Shown one piece after another: positions 1 through 10,619 of a stretch of DNA of 64,000 nucleotides. A program made the position numbers and the translations under genes. Positions within the stretch are counted from its first letter, which is position 1; each line of letters opens with the position of its first letter. Under the pieces are notes generated by a model that was not told the origin of the DNA, did no database searches, and worked only from the letters and a program-made list of their open reading frames with translations. Source of the DNA: Pseudomonas vranovensis DSM 16006 (lineage in GTDB: Bacteria; Pseudomonadota; Gammaproteobacteria; Pseudomonadales; Pseudomonadaceae); contig NZ_AUED01000003.1 in NCBI RefSeq assembly GCF_000425805.1, positions 62,001 to 126,000 on the forward strand, given 5' to 3'.

Positions 1-2309
1 TAGGCCGTGCCTTTGACGTAGTTGCTGCTCTGGATGTTCACGCCACCCCCCATCCGCCAGGCCGACCAGTTGTCCGGCAGGGTGTAGACCGACCAGAGTT
101 TGAACAGGTGCTTGGGCGTAATGCTGGTGTAGTCGCTTTCTTCGGTGCGGTTGTCCATCAGGTTCAACGTGTAGCCGGCGATCACCTCCAGCCCCGGAAG
201 CACCTCGCCCGTGGCCTCAATGTCGATACCTTTGCTGATCACCTCGCCCTGGCCGATGAAACAGCATGAGCCGCTGTAGCTGAAGGGGGCCTGAGGGTAG
301 GCCGGGTCTTGCATCGCTTCGTGTTCGCGCTTGGTATAGAACAGGGCGGTGGTCAGGTTCAGCGCGCCGCCGAACAGTTCACCCTTGACGCCCGTCTCGT
401 AGGTCTTGCCGGTCATGGCCTCGACCGCCGAGCTGTTGCCTACCGGGCCTTCGAGCTTCTGGGCCTGGGGCTTGAATACTTCGGCATAGCTGGCGTAGGC
501 CGACCATTCATCGTTGAGGGCGTAGATCAGGCCACCGTAGGGCACCACCTTGGTCGGTTCGCGATGGTTGATCTCCGACTGGTAGGTCCACACGTCGTTG
601 GCCTTGGTCTGGTAGGCCTGCTCGTATTTATAGCGCTGGGCGCGGGCACCGATGATCAGTTTCAGCGGGTCGCTGATCTGCAGGCGCAAGGTCGAGTACA
701 GGCCATACTGCTCGCGGGTGTTGGGGCTGTAGTCGCGCCAGTAGTCATGATCGGAGGCGTCCGAGGTCAGTGGTGTCGACTGCGGGTCCCAGAGGTTGAT
801 CAGGCCGCCTTTGCCGACCATGCCCCGGGCCGCTCGCCAGCGGCTGGTGACCTTCTGGTAGTCGGCGCCCAGCAGCAGCTGATGCTCGCGGCCGAAGGCC
901 TCGAACGTACCCGAGAGGTTGACGTCGAACACTGACTGCTTGCTCCACGACGAGACATAGCTGCCCCACCAGTACGGGCCGGTATTGGTGGTCTCGTCCA
1001 CCGAGCCGTAGGGAATCACGCCTTCGGTGTCGGCATTGTCGTAAGAGTAGGTGTAGGAGGTGTTGAGTCTCCAGAACTCATTGAACTGATGGTCGATCTT
1101 GGCGAACAGTTCCTTGGCATAGCCGTCCATGTAGGCCTGGTTGGTGGTGTACCAGGTGTGGCGTGGCAGCTTGACGTCGCCACCGGTGCTGTAGCGCGGG
1201 AGGCCGTCGCCGGTGCCGTTCTCGTGGGTTTTTTCGTAACTGCCACCGACGGTGATCATCGTGGCGTCGGTCAGGTCTGCTTCGAGAATGCCGTAGATGA
1301 ACGGCTTTTCGGTGCTGCGGTTATCCATGAAGTACTGGCGGTCGGTGTAGGCGGCGACCATGCGCCCGCGCAGCTTGCCGTCAAAGGCCAGCGGGCCGGT
1401 GACGTCGACCTCGCTGCGGTAATTGTCCCAGGAGCCTGCCGAGGTATTGAGCTTGAGCTGGTACTGATCCATCGGACGCTTGCGTACCATGTTGATGATG
1501 CCGCCCGGGTCACCGGTACCGCCCAGCAGGCCGGACGAGCCGCGCAGTACCTCGACGTGGTCGAACTCGGCCAGGTCGTAGATCTTGTCGCCGTAGAAGG
1601 TACCGATGCCCGAGCCGATGTCCATCGGCGCGGCGCCGTCGATCTGGATGTTGTCGATGCCAAAGCCGCGCGAGGCGAACTTGGGCAGGCGGAAGTTACC
1701 GTTTTTCACGGTAATACCAGGCGTGCGTTTCATGGCATCGGACAGGTTGGTCATGCGCAGGTCTTCGATGGCCTGCTGGCTGATCACCGAGATCGACTGC
1801 GGGGTGTCCTTGATGCTGATCGGGGTCTTGGAGCCGACGCTGGTCAAGCCGGTGGTGTAGGAGCCTGAGTTCTCGGTGGCCTCACCCATGCCTTGGCCCT
1901 GGATGGTGGTCGCGCCGAGTTCCAGCGCGGTGCCGATGGTGACGTGGGGCACCAGCAGGTAGCTGCCGTCGGCTTGTTGTTCGGCGCTGTAGCCACTGCC
2001 GGCAAGGACGTGGGCCAGGCCTTCGGCGACTCCATAGTGCCCCTGCAGGCCTGAACTGACCTTGCCAGCGGTGAGCCGGGCGTCGGTGGACAAGGCGATA
2101 CCTGCCTGGCGACCGAACTGGCCGAGCACCTGGTCCAGGGGCCCGGCTGCGATGCTGAAGTTCGTCCCCGCTTGCTGTTGTACTTCGCCGGCCTGTGCCG
2201 CTGGCGTCACCAGACAACTCAAGCTCAACCCGCCGATCAAGGCCAGGCTTAGCCGGGAGGCACGGGTGATGGCGATGGCGCGGGCCAGCGGGTGGGGACG
2301 CAGGATCAT
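1..2309 (-). CDS. TonB-dependent siderophore receptor with STN signalling domain, 3' end outside window
   Basis: Outer-membrane ferric-siderophore receptor of the FpvA/FoxA/FhuE type. Translation from the ATG at 2309 gives a signal peptide ending near TPAAQA, then an STN domain (about residues 40-110) that talks to the FecR-type regulator. A plug domain follows with SIKDTPQSISVI and VEVLRGSSGLLGG, and then beta-barrel sequence that is still open at base 1 with FKLWSVYTLP near the edge. About 769 codons are present, so only a short C-terminal part is missing. It lies 112 bp downstream of the fecR-type gene, transcribed the same way, as in fec/fpv-type surface signalling. The siderophore recognised cannot be read from sequence. 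Confidence 0.93.
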   Translation of the reverse strand, partial: MILRPHPLARAIAITRASRLSLALIGGLSLSCLVTPAAQAGEVQQQAGTNFSIAAGPLDQVLGQFGRQAGIALSTDARLTAGKVSSGLQGHYGVAEGLAHVLAGSGYSAEQQADGSYLLVPHVTIGTALELGATTIQGQGMGEATENSGSYTTGLTSVGSKTPISIKDTPQSISVISQQAIEDLRMTNLSDAMKRTPGITVKNGNFRLPKFASRGFGIDNIQIDGAAPMDIGSGIGTFYGDKIYDLAEFDHVEVLRGSSGLLGGTGDPGGIINMVRKRPMDQYQLKLNTSAGSWDNYRSEVDVTGPLAFDGKLRGRMVAAYTDRQYFMDNRSTEKPFIYGILEADLTDATMITVGGSYEKTHENGTGDGLPRYSTGGDVKLPRHTWYTTNQAYMDGYAKELFAKIDHQFNEFWRLNTSYTYSYDNADTEGVIPYGSVDETTNTGPYWWGSYVSSWSKQSVFDVNLSGTFEAFGREHQLLLGADYQKVTSRWRAARGMVGKGGLINLWDPQSTPLTSDASDHDYWRDYSPNTREQYGLYSTLRLQISDPLKLIIGARAQRYKYEQAYQTKANDVWTYQSEINHREPTKVVPYGGLIYALNDEWSAYASYAEVFKPQAQKLEGPVGNSSAVEAMTGKTYETGVKGELFGGALNLTTALFYTKREHEAMQDPAYPQAPFSYSGSCCFIGQGEVISKGIDIEATGEVLPGLEVIAGYTLNLMDNRTEESDYTSITPKHLFKLWSVYTLPDNWSAWRMGGGVNIQSSNYVKGTA

Positions 2310-2421
2310 GACAAGTTTCCGTGTTCAGAGGAGTGGGCCGCACGTAGAGGGCGGGATTTCCTCTAAGCCAAACGAGAATGAGAAACCTGCCGATTTATTT
2401 CATATATTTTTTGCTGCCGTT

Positions 2422-3414
2422 TCAGGCGCGTGTGGTCACCGTGATCCAGTACGGGGTGCGCCGTTGCAACTGCACCGGCAAGCTCTTTTCCAGCAGGGCA
2501 AAGATCTGTTCGATGTTGTTCAACGGGAAGGAGCCGGTCAGGTAGAGATTGGCGACGGCCGGGTCGCAGCGCAGTATCCCGACGTGATAGCGCGATAGCT
2601 CGGTAATGAAGTCGCCCAGGCGCATGCGCTGGGCGACGATAAACCCGTCGATCCAGGCCGTTGTGCTTTGATCGAGCGGATGGGGTGGGGCGACGCCGTA
2701 CTGATCGATACGGGTTTGCTGGCCGCTCGGGATCAGTTGCTCGATACCGGCGGCAACAGGCCTGGCAGCGACCTGGCCGCTGCTGACAGCCACGAACGTA
2801 CCACGGCCGGTGGGTTCGCTGCGCACGTTGAAACGGGTGCCCAGCGCTCGCAGCCGCGCTTCGGCGGTGTCCACAATCAAGGGACGATTGTCGTTGCGGC
2901 TCGCACTCAGAACATCCAGTTCGCCTTGATGCAGTATCAGCAGGCGCTGGCTGGCGCTGTAGCGCACATCCAGTGCCGTACGGGTGTTGAGCCAGACCTG
3001 CGTGCCATCGGCCAGGGTGTGGTGGCGGCGCTCGCCGGTGCCGGTGTGATAGTCAGCCAGCGCACCTTGCAGCCACAGGCTGTCACGCGACTCCCAGGCC
3101 GTGGCGCCGATCAGGCCGAAGCCAACGAAGGCCTTGAGCAATTGGCGGCGATTGGCATTCAGGGTGCGGGTTTGCTGCAGGGCGGTGCGGGCCACCGGGG
3201 TGCTCAATTGCCGGGCGCGTTGTTGCAACTGCAAGGGGATGCCCGCCAGGCGTTGCCAGGCACGCTCGTGATCAGGGGCGGCCTGGCGCCACAACTGCAG
3301 CTCGAGATGTTCGTCGGTCGTCATATCGCCCGATTGGGCCAGTGTGAACCAGGCAATCGCCTGGTCACGGACGGCGGGTGCAATCGGTGATTGATCGGGC
3401 CCGGGGAGTGACAT
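2422..3414 (-). CDS. FecR-family anti-sigma factor / sigma regulator
   Basis: Inner-membrane regulator of 330 residues that should hold the neighbouring ECF sigma factor inactive until the receptor's STN domain signals. The N-terminal cytoplasmic part has the DUF4880-like pattern (QAIAWFTLAQSGD, DHERAWQRLAGI). A hydrophobic stretch lies near residue 100 (LLKAFVGFGLIGATAW), followed by the FecR domain (VWLNTRTALDVRYS, ALGTRFNVR) and a C-terminal STN-interacting segment. I start at the ATG at 3414, 5 bp after the sigma stop codon. An ATG at 3444 would overlap the sigma gene. The pairing with the STN receptor at 1-2309 is inferred from order and family. Confidence 0.9.
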   Translation of the reverse strand: MSLPGPDQSPIAPAVRDQAIAWFTLAQSGDMTTDEHLELQLWRQAAPDHERAWQRLAGIPLQLQQRARQLSTPVARTALQQTRTLNANRRQLLKAFVGFGLIGATAWESRDSLWLQGALADYHTGTGERRHHTLADGTQVWLNTRTALDVRYSASQRLLILHQGELDVLSASRNDNRPLIVDTAEARLRALGTRFNVRSEPTGRGTFVAVSSGQVAARPVAAGIEQLIPSGQQTRIDQYGVAPPHPLDQSTTAWIDGFIVAQRMRLGDFITELSRYHVGILRCDPAVANLYLTGSFPLNNIEQIFALLEKSLPVQLQRRTPYWITVTTRA

Positions 3415-3419
3415 GGCGC

Positions 3420-3929
3420 TCACTCGTACTGACTGGCGTAGCACAAGGCAAAAGCCTTGCTCATGGACTTCTGCACCTGGTCGATACTCAGCCCCAGCTG
3501 CACGGCAATTTGCTTGTAGGTCAGGCCGTCGAGCTGCGACAACAGGAAAATCTCCCGCGCCCTGGGGCCCAGGCCGTGCAGCAGCGCATCGACTTCCACC
3601 AGGGTTTCAATCAGCAGGTACTGGTCCTCGGCAGACAATGCCAGGGCTTCGGGCTGCGCCGCCAGCGCCTCGGCATAGGCACGCTCCACGGCCTGGCGCC
3701 GCCAGCGGTTGACCAGCAGACCATTGGCGATGGTGGCCAGGTAGGCCAGGGGCTGGCGCAACTCGCTGATCGGCTGGCGCGAACGCATCACCCGCACGAA
3801 GGTGTCCTGGGCCAGATCGTCGGCATCGGCACTTTCGCCCAAGCGCTTGCGCAGCCAGTTGCGCAACCAGCCGTTGTATTCGAGATACAGGTGTTCGACA
3901 TCCCGCGGCAAAGACTTGGGCATTTCCAT
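3420..3929 (-). CDS. ECF sigma-70 factor, FecI type
   Basis: A 169-residue extracytoplasmic-function sigma factor. Region 2 is seen in DADDLAQDTFVRVMRS and region 4 in LDGLTYKQIAVQLGLSIDQVQKS, the helix-turn-helix that reads the -35 element. It is the first gene of a sigma / FecR / STN-receptor unit and has a Fur box just upstream (3955-3969). Iron shortage should therefore make sigma factor, and the occupied receptor should then activate it. It resembles PupI/FpvI/FiuI-class iron-starvation sigmas, but I cannot name the exact orthologue. Confidence 0.92.
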   Translation of the reverse strand: MEMPKSLPRDVEHLYLEYNGWLRNWLRKRLGESADADDLAQDTFVRVMRSRQPISELRQPLAYLATIANGLLVNRWRRQAVERAYAEALAAQPEALALSAEDQYLLIETLVEVDALLHGLGPRAREIFLLSQLDGLTYKQIAVQLGLSIDQVQKSMSKAFALCYASQYE

Positions 3930-3954
3930 GAAAGTGCAAGCGCCAGTATGTTAC

Positions 3955-3969
3955 TGATAATTGTTCTCA
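3955..3969 (-). promoter_or_regulatory. Fur box before the FecI-type sigma gene
   Basis: TGATAATTGTTCTCA matches the 7-1-7 Fur motif TGATAAT-N-ATTATCA at 12 of 14 defined positions. It ends 26 bp before the start codon of the sigma gene, where Fur-Fe(II) would block its promoter. Confidence 0.75.
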
Positions 3970-4025
3970 ATGCTACTGGAGGCTGCAGGAAAGATGCAAT
4001 GGCTGCCAGGAAAGGACTTGTACGG

Positions 4026-4916
4026 CTACAAGACTGGCTCTCCACTCTGGGCATCACGCTGCATCGACTCCAGGTTCCGCTCGATCGTTTCACAGATCGC
4101 ATCCATCTGGATCTGATGTTCACTGAGGCGAAACGGACTCTGCAGGTCGGTACCGATTCGCTCGATTGCCAACAGCATGAAACCCACCACAGTCGAGGCC
4201 AGAGGGGTAAACCAGCCCAGCGATTCGACCAGCCCGATCGGCACGATCAGGCAGAACAGCGAAATGAACAGCCGTGGAAAATACACGTAGGGGTAGGGGA
4301 GCGGGGTGTTGGCAATACGCTCCATACCGCCCTGGCTGTTGGACAGGTCCACCAGGGTCGATTCCAGCCGTGCCAGGCGAATGCTGTCCAGGCGCCCCGC
4401 CTTGTACTCACGGGCCAACAAGGTCGCGGAGCCGGTGAGGATGTCGTTGGCGAAGTTGTTCGAGCGACTGCGACGTTCGAACTCGTCGGGCGGGATGAAG
4501 GCCATCAGTTCATCCGGACACGGCTCGCCGCGCAGGTGGGCGGCCAGGCAATTCACATAGGCAATATGCCGTCGCAGCAATGTTGCCTTGATCGGATTGA
4601 CCCCATCGCGCTCATCGTCGATCAGGGTCAGCACTTGGCGAGCGAAGCTGCGGGAGCTGTTCACCAGGCCTCCCCACAAGGTCCTTGCCTCCCACCAGCG
4701 GCTATAGGCACTGCTGTTACGAAAACTTACCAGCACCACCAGCGCCGAGCCCAGCAGGGTCAGTGGCATCAGCGGCAGGGTGAACTTGCTGTTGAAGAAC
4801 AGCATGAAGTCGATGGTGACCAGCACGTCCCAGATAAGCAGCCAGAACAGCGACCAGCCGACGTAGCCAAGCGTCTTGACGATCAAGCGGTATTTGCGGG
4901 CGATGGCGTTTTTCAC
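4026..4916 (-). CDS. Bestrophin-family (UPF0187, YneE-like) membrane channel
   Basis: A 296-residue integral membrane protein of the bacterial bestrophin family, whose members form pentameric anion or cation channels. Hydrophobic segments lie near residues 15-35 (YVGWSLFWLLIWDVLVTI), 45-65 and 215-255, the last with PIGLVESLGWFTPL. The family pattern FRNSSAYSRWWEAR lies near residue 70. Translation begins with GTG at 4916. Its neighbours are unrelated: the Fur-controlled sigma gene downstream and an acetyltransferase upstream. The ion and the physiological role are unknown. Confidence 0.85.
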   Translation of the reverse strand: MKNAIARKYRLIVKTLGYVGWSLFWLLIWDVLVTIDFMLFFNSKFTLPLMPLTLLGSALVVLVSFRNSSAYSRWWEARTLWGGLVNSSRSFARQVLTLIDDERDGVNPIKATLLRRHIAYVNCLAAHLRGEPCPDELMAFIPPDEFERRSRSNNFANDILTGSATLLAREYKAGRLDSIRLARLESTLVDLSNSQGGMERIANTPLPYPYVYFPRLFISLFCLIVPIGLVESLGWFTPLASTVVGFMLLAIERIGTDLQSPFRLSEHQIQMDAICETIERNLESMQRDAQSGEPVL

Positions 4917-4992
4917 TGGAGAACCTTGAGCGGCGAATGCACAGGATCGGACGCCGATGCGCGCTCAAGGTTCGCTGCAGTTCATCGATGCG

Positions 4993-5469
4993 CTACAGCA
5001 CTTGCTTCATCTGCACCAGCGCAACCCGCGTGCTATCAGGGCCCTGGCGTTCCTCGATGGCAAAGGGCACGAATCCCAGTTGAGGGTAGAGCAACAGCCC
5101 GGCGGTATTGTGGTTGAAACATGACACCCAGAGTTCGCGGGCCTCGAACTGGCTACGGGCAAGATCGATCATGCACTGCACCAGGTAACGCGCCACGCCA
5201 TGACCACGGGCAGCAGGCGCCACCACCACATTGCCCAGGGCACAGATACCGCCGACTTCTGCCTTGTAGAAGTTGGCAAAGGCCAGGACCGTGCCGTCCC
5301 CCTCCACCACGGTGGACCCGCTGCGCTGGGCGATGGCCTCGCTCAGTTGCGCCGGTGTCAGCGGATACCGGGCCTTGGGGAACATGTAGAACAATTCGTC
5401 CGGGCCTTGTGGAAGGCAGCAGAGGGCGGGGATGTCCTGGGCCTGGACGGGGCGATGGCTCAGTTGCAT
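4993..5469 (-). CDS. GNAT-family N-acetyltransferase
   Basis: A 158-residue single-domain acetyltransferase that would move an acetyl group from acetyl-CoA to an amine. The acetyl-CoA loop is visible as VVVAPAARGHGVARYLVQ near residues 85-102 (the R/Q-x-x-G-x-G/A motif), and the C-terminal strands contain ELWVSCFNHNTAGLLLYPQLGF. The length is normal for the family. The substrate is not predictable. It has its own reading unit between the bestrophin and permease genes, all on the minus strand but spaced by 66-76 bp. Confidence 0.82.
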   Translation of the reverse strand: MQLSHRPVQAQDIPALCCLPQGPDELFYMFPKARYPLTPAQLSEAIAQRSGSTVVEGDGTVLAFANFYKAEVGGICALGNVVVAPAARGHGVARYLVQCMIDLARSQFEARELWVSCFNHNTAGLLLYPQLGFVPFAIEERQGPDSTRVALVQMKQVL

Positions 5470-5535
5470 AAGGCGACTCGTTCAAGGAGGGGCGTAACGG
5501 GGATCGTAAACACAATCCCTGATCCACCTTCAACC

Positions 5536-6936
5536 CTAGACGGCCGAGCGAATCCTTGCTGGCTGCCCGTGCTGGCGAGTCAGCACGATGCCGAGGAGGG
5601 AAATGGCCAGTGCCAGACCAATGGTGGTGGTTACCTCCGCGCGATGTTCCGGCGTCACCAGCATCACACCGAGCGCTGCGATAATAAAGACGATGACCGC
5701 GTAGGTAAGCCAGGGGAACAGCCACATCTGGAATTCGAGCCGTACATTCTGCCGGCGCAATATCCTGCGCATCCTCAGTTGGGAGACGGCAATGACCAGG
5801 TACACCAGCAAGGCAATGGCGCCGGAGCTGGCCAAGAGGAACTGGAACAGCCCGGCAGGGGCGAAGTAGCTGACTACGGTGATGACCGCACCCAGCACCG
5901 TGCTGGCGATGACCGCTGTCCGCGGAACACCGGCAGACGAGGTGACTTTTACACGTTTTGGCGCCTCGCCGCGCTTACCCAGTGAGTACAGCATGCGCGA
6001 AGCAATGTAGATCGAGGAGTTCATGCAACTGGCCACGGCGACCAACACCACTACATCCATCATGAACTTGGCGTGGGGAATATTCATCAACTCCAGGGCG
6101 CGTTGGTAAGACCCTACTTCCGCCAGTAGCGGGTCATTCCAGGGCACGATGGAAATAATCACGGCGATCGACAGCAAGTAGAACACGCCGATACGCCAGA
6201 TCACCGAACGGGTGGCCTTGGCAATGTTCTTGGCCGGGCTCCGGGATTCGGCAGCGGCAATGGTTACCGCCTCTGTGCCGATAAAGCTGAACATCACGGT
6301 AATAAACGCGCCAACGACTGCAGAGAGGCCATTCGGTGCAAAGCCGCCTTGTTCATCCAGCAGTCGGCTGAGGCCGCTTACTTCTCGTTCGGGCACCCAG
6401 CCCATCAGCACCGCAAAGCCCAGGCTGATAAAGGCGATGATTGCGATGACCTTGAACATGGCGAACCAGAACTCGAACTCTCCGTACTTCGACACACTGA
6501 AAAGATTGGTTGCGGCCAGGACAACGATCGACAGCAAGGCAAATAACCAGGTGTCGATTTGGGGGAACCAGTGGTTGAGTACATGGCCGGCAGCCAGTGC
6601 TTCGATGGGAATGACCAGCACCCAGAACCACCAATACATCCAGCCAATGGTAAATCCGGCCCAAGGTCCGATTGCCTGGTCGGCATAGGTGGAAAACGAA
6701 CCGGTGTCGGGCTTGGCAACGGCCATTTCGCCGAGCATGCGCATGACCAGAATGACAAGGATGCCCGAAAATACATACGCCAGAATGGCCGCAGGCCCGG
6801 CGGCGGCGATGGCGTGCCCGGACCCGACGAACAAGCCGGCACCAATGATGCCGGCAATCGAAAGCATGGTGACGTGACGCGGCTTGAACCCTTGCGCCAG
6901 CTGACCTTTCGTATCTTCGGAGCCCGGACTGATCAT
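5536..6936 (-). CDS. gabP: Amino acid / GABA permease (APC superfamily)
   Basis: A 466-residue proton-coupled amino-acid permease with about twelve hydrophobic segments. The N-terminus (RHVTMLSIAGIIGAGLFVGS) and the blocks PDTGSFSTYADQAIG and GWMYWWFWVLVIPIEA closely follow the E. coli 4-aminobutyrate permease GabP, so GABA or a related amino acid is the likely cargo. The length agrees with the family (about 466). No GABA transaminase gene is adjacent, so the assignment rests on sequence resemblance alone. Other APC permeases with aromatic or proline specificity share these motifs. Confidence 0.8.
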   Translation of the reverse strand: MISPGSEDTKGQLAQGFKPRHVTMLSIAGIIGAGLFVGSGHAIAAAGPAAILAYVFSGILVILVMRMLGEMAVAKPDTGSFSTYADQAIGPWAGFTIGWMYWWFWVLVIPIEALAAGHVLNHWFPQIDTWLFALLSIVVLAATNLFSVSKYGEFEFWFAMFKVIAIIAFISLGFAVLMGWVPEREVSGLSRLLDEQGGFAPNGLSAVVGAFITVMFSFIGTEAVTIAAAESRSPAKNIAKATRSVIWRIGVFYLLSIAVIISIVPWNDPLLAEVGSYQRALELMNIPHAKFMMDVVVLVAVASCMNSSIYIASRMLYSLGKRGEAPKRVKVTSSAGVPRTAVIASTVLGAVITVVSYFAPAGLFQFLLASSGAIALLVYLVIAVSQLRMRRILRRQNVRLEFQMWLFPWLTYAVIVFIIAALGVMLVTPEHRAEVTTTIGLALAISLLGIVLTRQHGQPARIRSAV

Positions 6937-7236
6937 TGTGCTTATTCTCTTTGTTGTTTGATCTTGGGACGTGCTGACTGACGATTAGGCGAACATCACT
7001 CCTTCCCAAAGGCCAGGCCACATTACCTAGGTGTATTAACTGGCCGGTTTGTCGAGCGCGCCCCAATCGGGTCCGATCGCGACATGGAGAAAGTTGAAGT
7101 TGCGGGGGGGAGGGCAAGTCGCGCAGTTGCAGCGCTGAAGCACAACGTGGACAGTCCGGGAGGTACAAACGATTGATTTGTGTATAATCGCGCCGCTTCC
7201 ATTAAGGGGGCGCTTCATAAATTAAAGGATTTTTGT
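6937..7236. other. Intergenic region between gabP and a small lipoprotein gene
   Basis: About 300 bp with no convincing gene. It separates two divergent genes and must hold both promoters. The only strong signal I see is a perfect TATAAT at 7183-7188 on the plus strand, 48 bp before the lipoprotein start codon. No matching TTGACA-like -35 box lies at the standard distance. Confidence 0.5.
7183..7188 (+). promoter_or_regulatory. -10 hexamer (TATAAT) for the small lipoprotein gene
   Basis: A perfect consensus TATAAT lies 48 bp upstream of the ATG at 7237. The expected -35 position (about 7160-7165) reads GAGGTA and is poor, so activation or an extended -10 (preceded by TG) may compensate. Confidence 0.5.
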
Positions 7237-7428
7237 ATGAAAAAGCTGTTCAAGGTAGCGGTCGCTACTGCCATGGTTTCTGGTGTTGCTCTGCTGTCCG
7301 GCTGCACTGGCCAGGTGTACAACCAGCAAAAGAATTGCTCTTACGACTACCTGTTCCACCCTTCGGTTTCGGTATCTAAAGTTATTGGTGGCTGCGGTCC
7401 TATCGATAAGCTGCCACAACAGCAGTAA
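7237..7428 (+). CDS. Small outer-membrane-type lipoprotein, 63 residues
   Basis: A short secreted protein of unknown function. The start at 7237 is set by the ribosome site AAAGGAT eight bases upstream. A lysine-led hydrophobic signal peptide (MKKLFKVAVATAMVSGVA) ends in the lipobox LLSGC, so Cys22 should be lipidated. The mature part is only about 40 residues, has two further cysteines (NCSYDY and GGCGP) that could form a disulfide, and ends in QQQ. It is monocistronic: a consensus -10 box lies upstream and a strong intrinsic terminator directly after. No enzymatic motif is present, and I do not recognise a named family. Confidence 0.8.
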   Translation: MKKLFKVAVATAMVSGVALLSGCTGQVYNQQKNCSYDYLFHPSVSVSKVIGGCGPIDKLPQQQ

Positions 7429-7472
7429 TTTTAGAGCGGTACTGACTGGACCCTTTTCGGTTTAGTCCAAGG

Positions 7473-7503
7473 CCCCCTGCTACGGAAGTAGCAGGGGGTT
7501 TTT
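7473..7503 (+). terminator. Intrinsic terminator of the lipoprotein gene
   Basis: CCCCCTGCTAC and GTAGCAGGGGG form an 11-bp perfect stem around a GGAA tetraloop, followed by TTTTT. Confidence 0.93.
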
Positions 7504-7621
7504 GTTTATGGCCGAACAGCGCGTGCGCCGGCGGCTCGGAAAATGGAACCCGCAGGGTTGGTCGGGCTCCACAGGAAAGGTGGGACGCTTGGGTTCCACG
7601 GCCAGACAATGGAGCTCTACC

Positions 7622-8134
7622 ATGAAAGTACTTTGTTTCACGGCCTTGATGATCGCTGCAGGCGTCGCGCAGGCCCAGACAGTGGAAATCGCCCTGGTGA
7701 ACGCCGATGGAAGCGCCAAGCCTATAGGCGCTATCACCCTTGAGCAAAGTCGCTATGGCACATTGTTGACACCTGACCTGCGCGACCTGCCGTCGGGTGT
7801 GCATGGCTTTCATCTTCATGAAAAACCATCCTGCGAGCCGGCGCTGGTCGATGGCAAGAGCACGCCAGCCGGTGGAGCGGCAGGGCACTGGGACCCTGAC
7901 AAGACCAAGGCGCACAAAGGGCCCTATGACGACAGCGGTCATAAAGGCGACCTGCCTGCCCTCTACGTGGGTGGCGATGGCAAGGCAACTAACCAGGTAC
8001 TGGCGCCACGACTCAAAATGGATGAGTTCGAGGGCCACGCGTTGATGGTACATGCCGGGGGTGATAACCATAGTGATCACCCTCAGGAACTGGGTGGCGG
8101 CGGGGCGCGAATTGCGTGCGGGGTAGTGCGCTGA
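7622..8134 (+). CDS. sodC: Periplasmic Cu/Zn superoxide dismutase
   Basis: Converts superoxide to oxygen and peroxide in the periplasm. The protein has 170 residues with an N-terminal signal peptide cut after GVAQA. Copper ligands are in GVHGFHLHE, the bridging and zinc region in [14 protein letters not shown] and SGHKGDLP, and a further His in [16 protein letters not shown]. The C-terminus carries ARIACGVVR with the disulfide cysteine, paired with the one in KPSCEP. I chose the ATG at 7622 because it gives the signal peptide and has GGAG upstream. An in-frame upstream ATG at 7502 would add 40 non-secretory residues. It ends just before a shared terminator with tRNA-Leu. Confidence 0.95.
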   Translation: MKVLCFTALMIAAGVAQAQTVEIALVNADGSAKPIGAITLEQSRYGTLLTPDLRDLPSGVHGFHLHEKPSCEPALVDGKSTPAGGAAGHWDPDKTKAHKGPYDDSGHKGDLPALYVGGDGKATNQVLAPRLKMDEFEGHALMVHAGGDNHSDHPQELGGGGARIACGVVR

Positions 8135-8165
8135 TGGGTTCGTGAGCGACAAATCGCGCCCACAA

Positions 8166-8192
8166 AAAAGCCGACGTTGAAGTCGGCTTTTT
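8166..8192. terminator. Bidirectional terminator between sodC and tRNA-Leu
   Basis: GCCGAC and GTCGGC pair with A-runs on one side and T-runs on the other, so the hairpin ends with a U-tract on either strand. It can serve both sodC (plus) and the convergent tRNA-Leu gene (minus). Confidence 0.9.
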
Positions 8193-8200
8193 CATGCGTT

Positions 8201-8285
8201 TGGTGCCCCGAGGGAGACTCGAACTCCCACTCCTTTCGAAAACGGATTTTGAATCCGCCGCGTCTACCAATTCCGCCATCAGGGC
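8201..8285 (-). tRNA. tRNA-Leu (anticodon CAA)
   Basis: An 85-nt class II tRNA with a long variable arm, read on the minus strand. The acceptor 5' end GCCCTGA pairs with TCGGGGC before an encoded CCA. The anticodon stem GCGGA/TCCGT encloses TTCAAAA, giving anticodon CAA at 8249-8251 for UUG codons. The T-arm contains GAGTTCGAGTCTC. A strong sigma-70 promoter lies just upstream and a hairpin terminator just after its 3' end. Confidence 0.97.
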
Positions 8286-8297
8286 TTGTGGCGGCGG

Positions 8298-8326
8298 AGT
8301 ATAAAGAGGTGCCTACCGTTGGTCAA
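8298..8326 (-). promoter_or_regulatory. Sigma-70 promoter of tRNA-Leu
   Basis: On the minus strand, TTGACC (8321-8326), a 17-bp spacer and TATACT (8298-8303), placed 12 bp before the mature tRNA 5' end. Confidence 0.88.
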
Positions 8327-8393
8327 TCAGGTTTCATAGTCAATTTTTGTCTTTTCGGCTAAACTTTGCGGCCCTGTCGAACCGAACACCATC

Positions 8394-10573
<2,180 letters not shown>

Positions 10574-10619
10574 TGTTCTGTCGATCCCTAACAAGTACTG
10601 AATGCAACTGGAGTGCTAA

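Noticed and set aside
3378..5117. A 579-codon plus-strand open frame
   Set aside because: Antisense to the FecI-type sigma gene and the bestrophin gene; no motif, and it crosses the Fur box region.
8013..8279. An 88-codon minus-strand frame starting MAELVDAADSKSV
   Set aside because: It runs through tRNA-Leu(CAA), its hairpin terminator and antisense to sodC. This is a well-known false protein produced by tRNA-Leu sequence.
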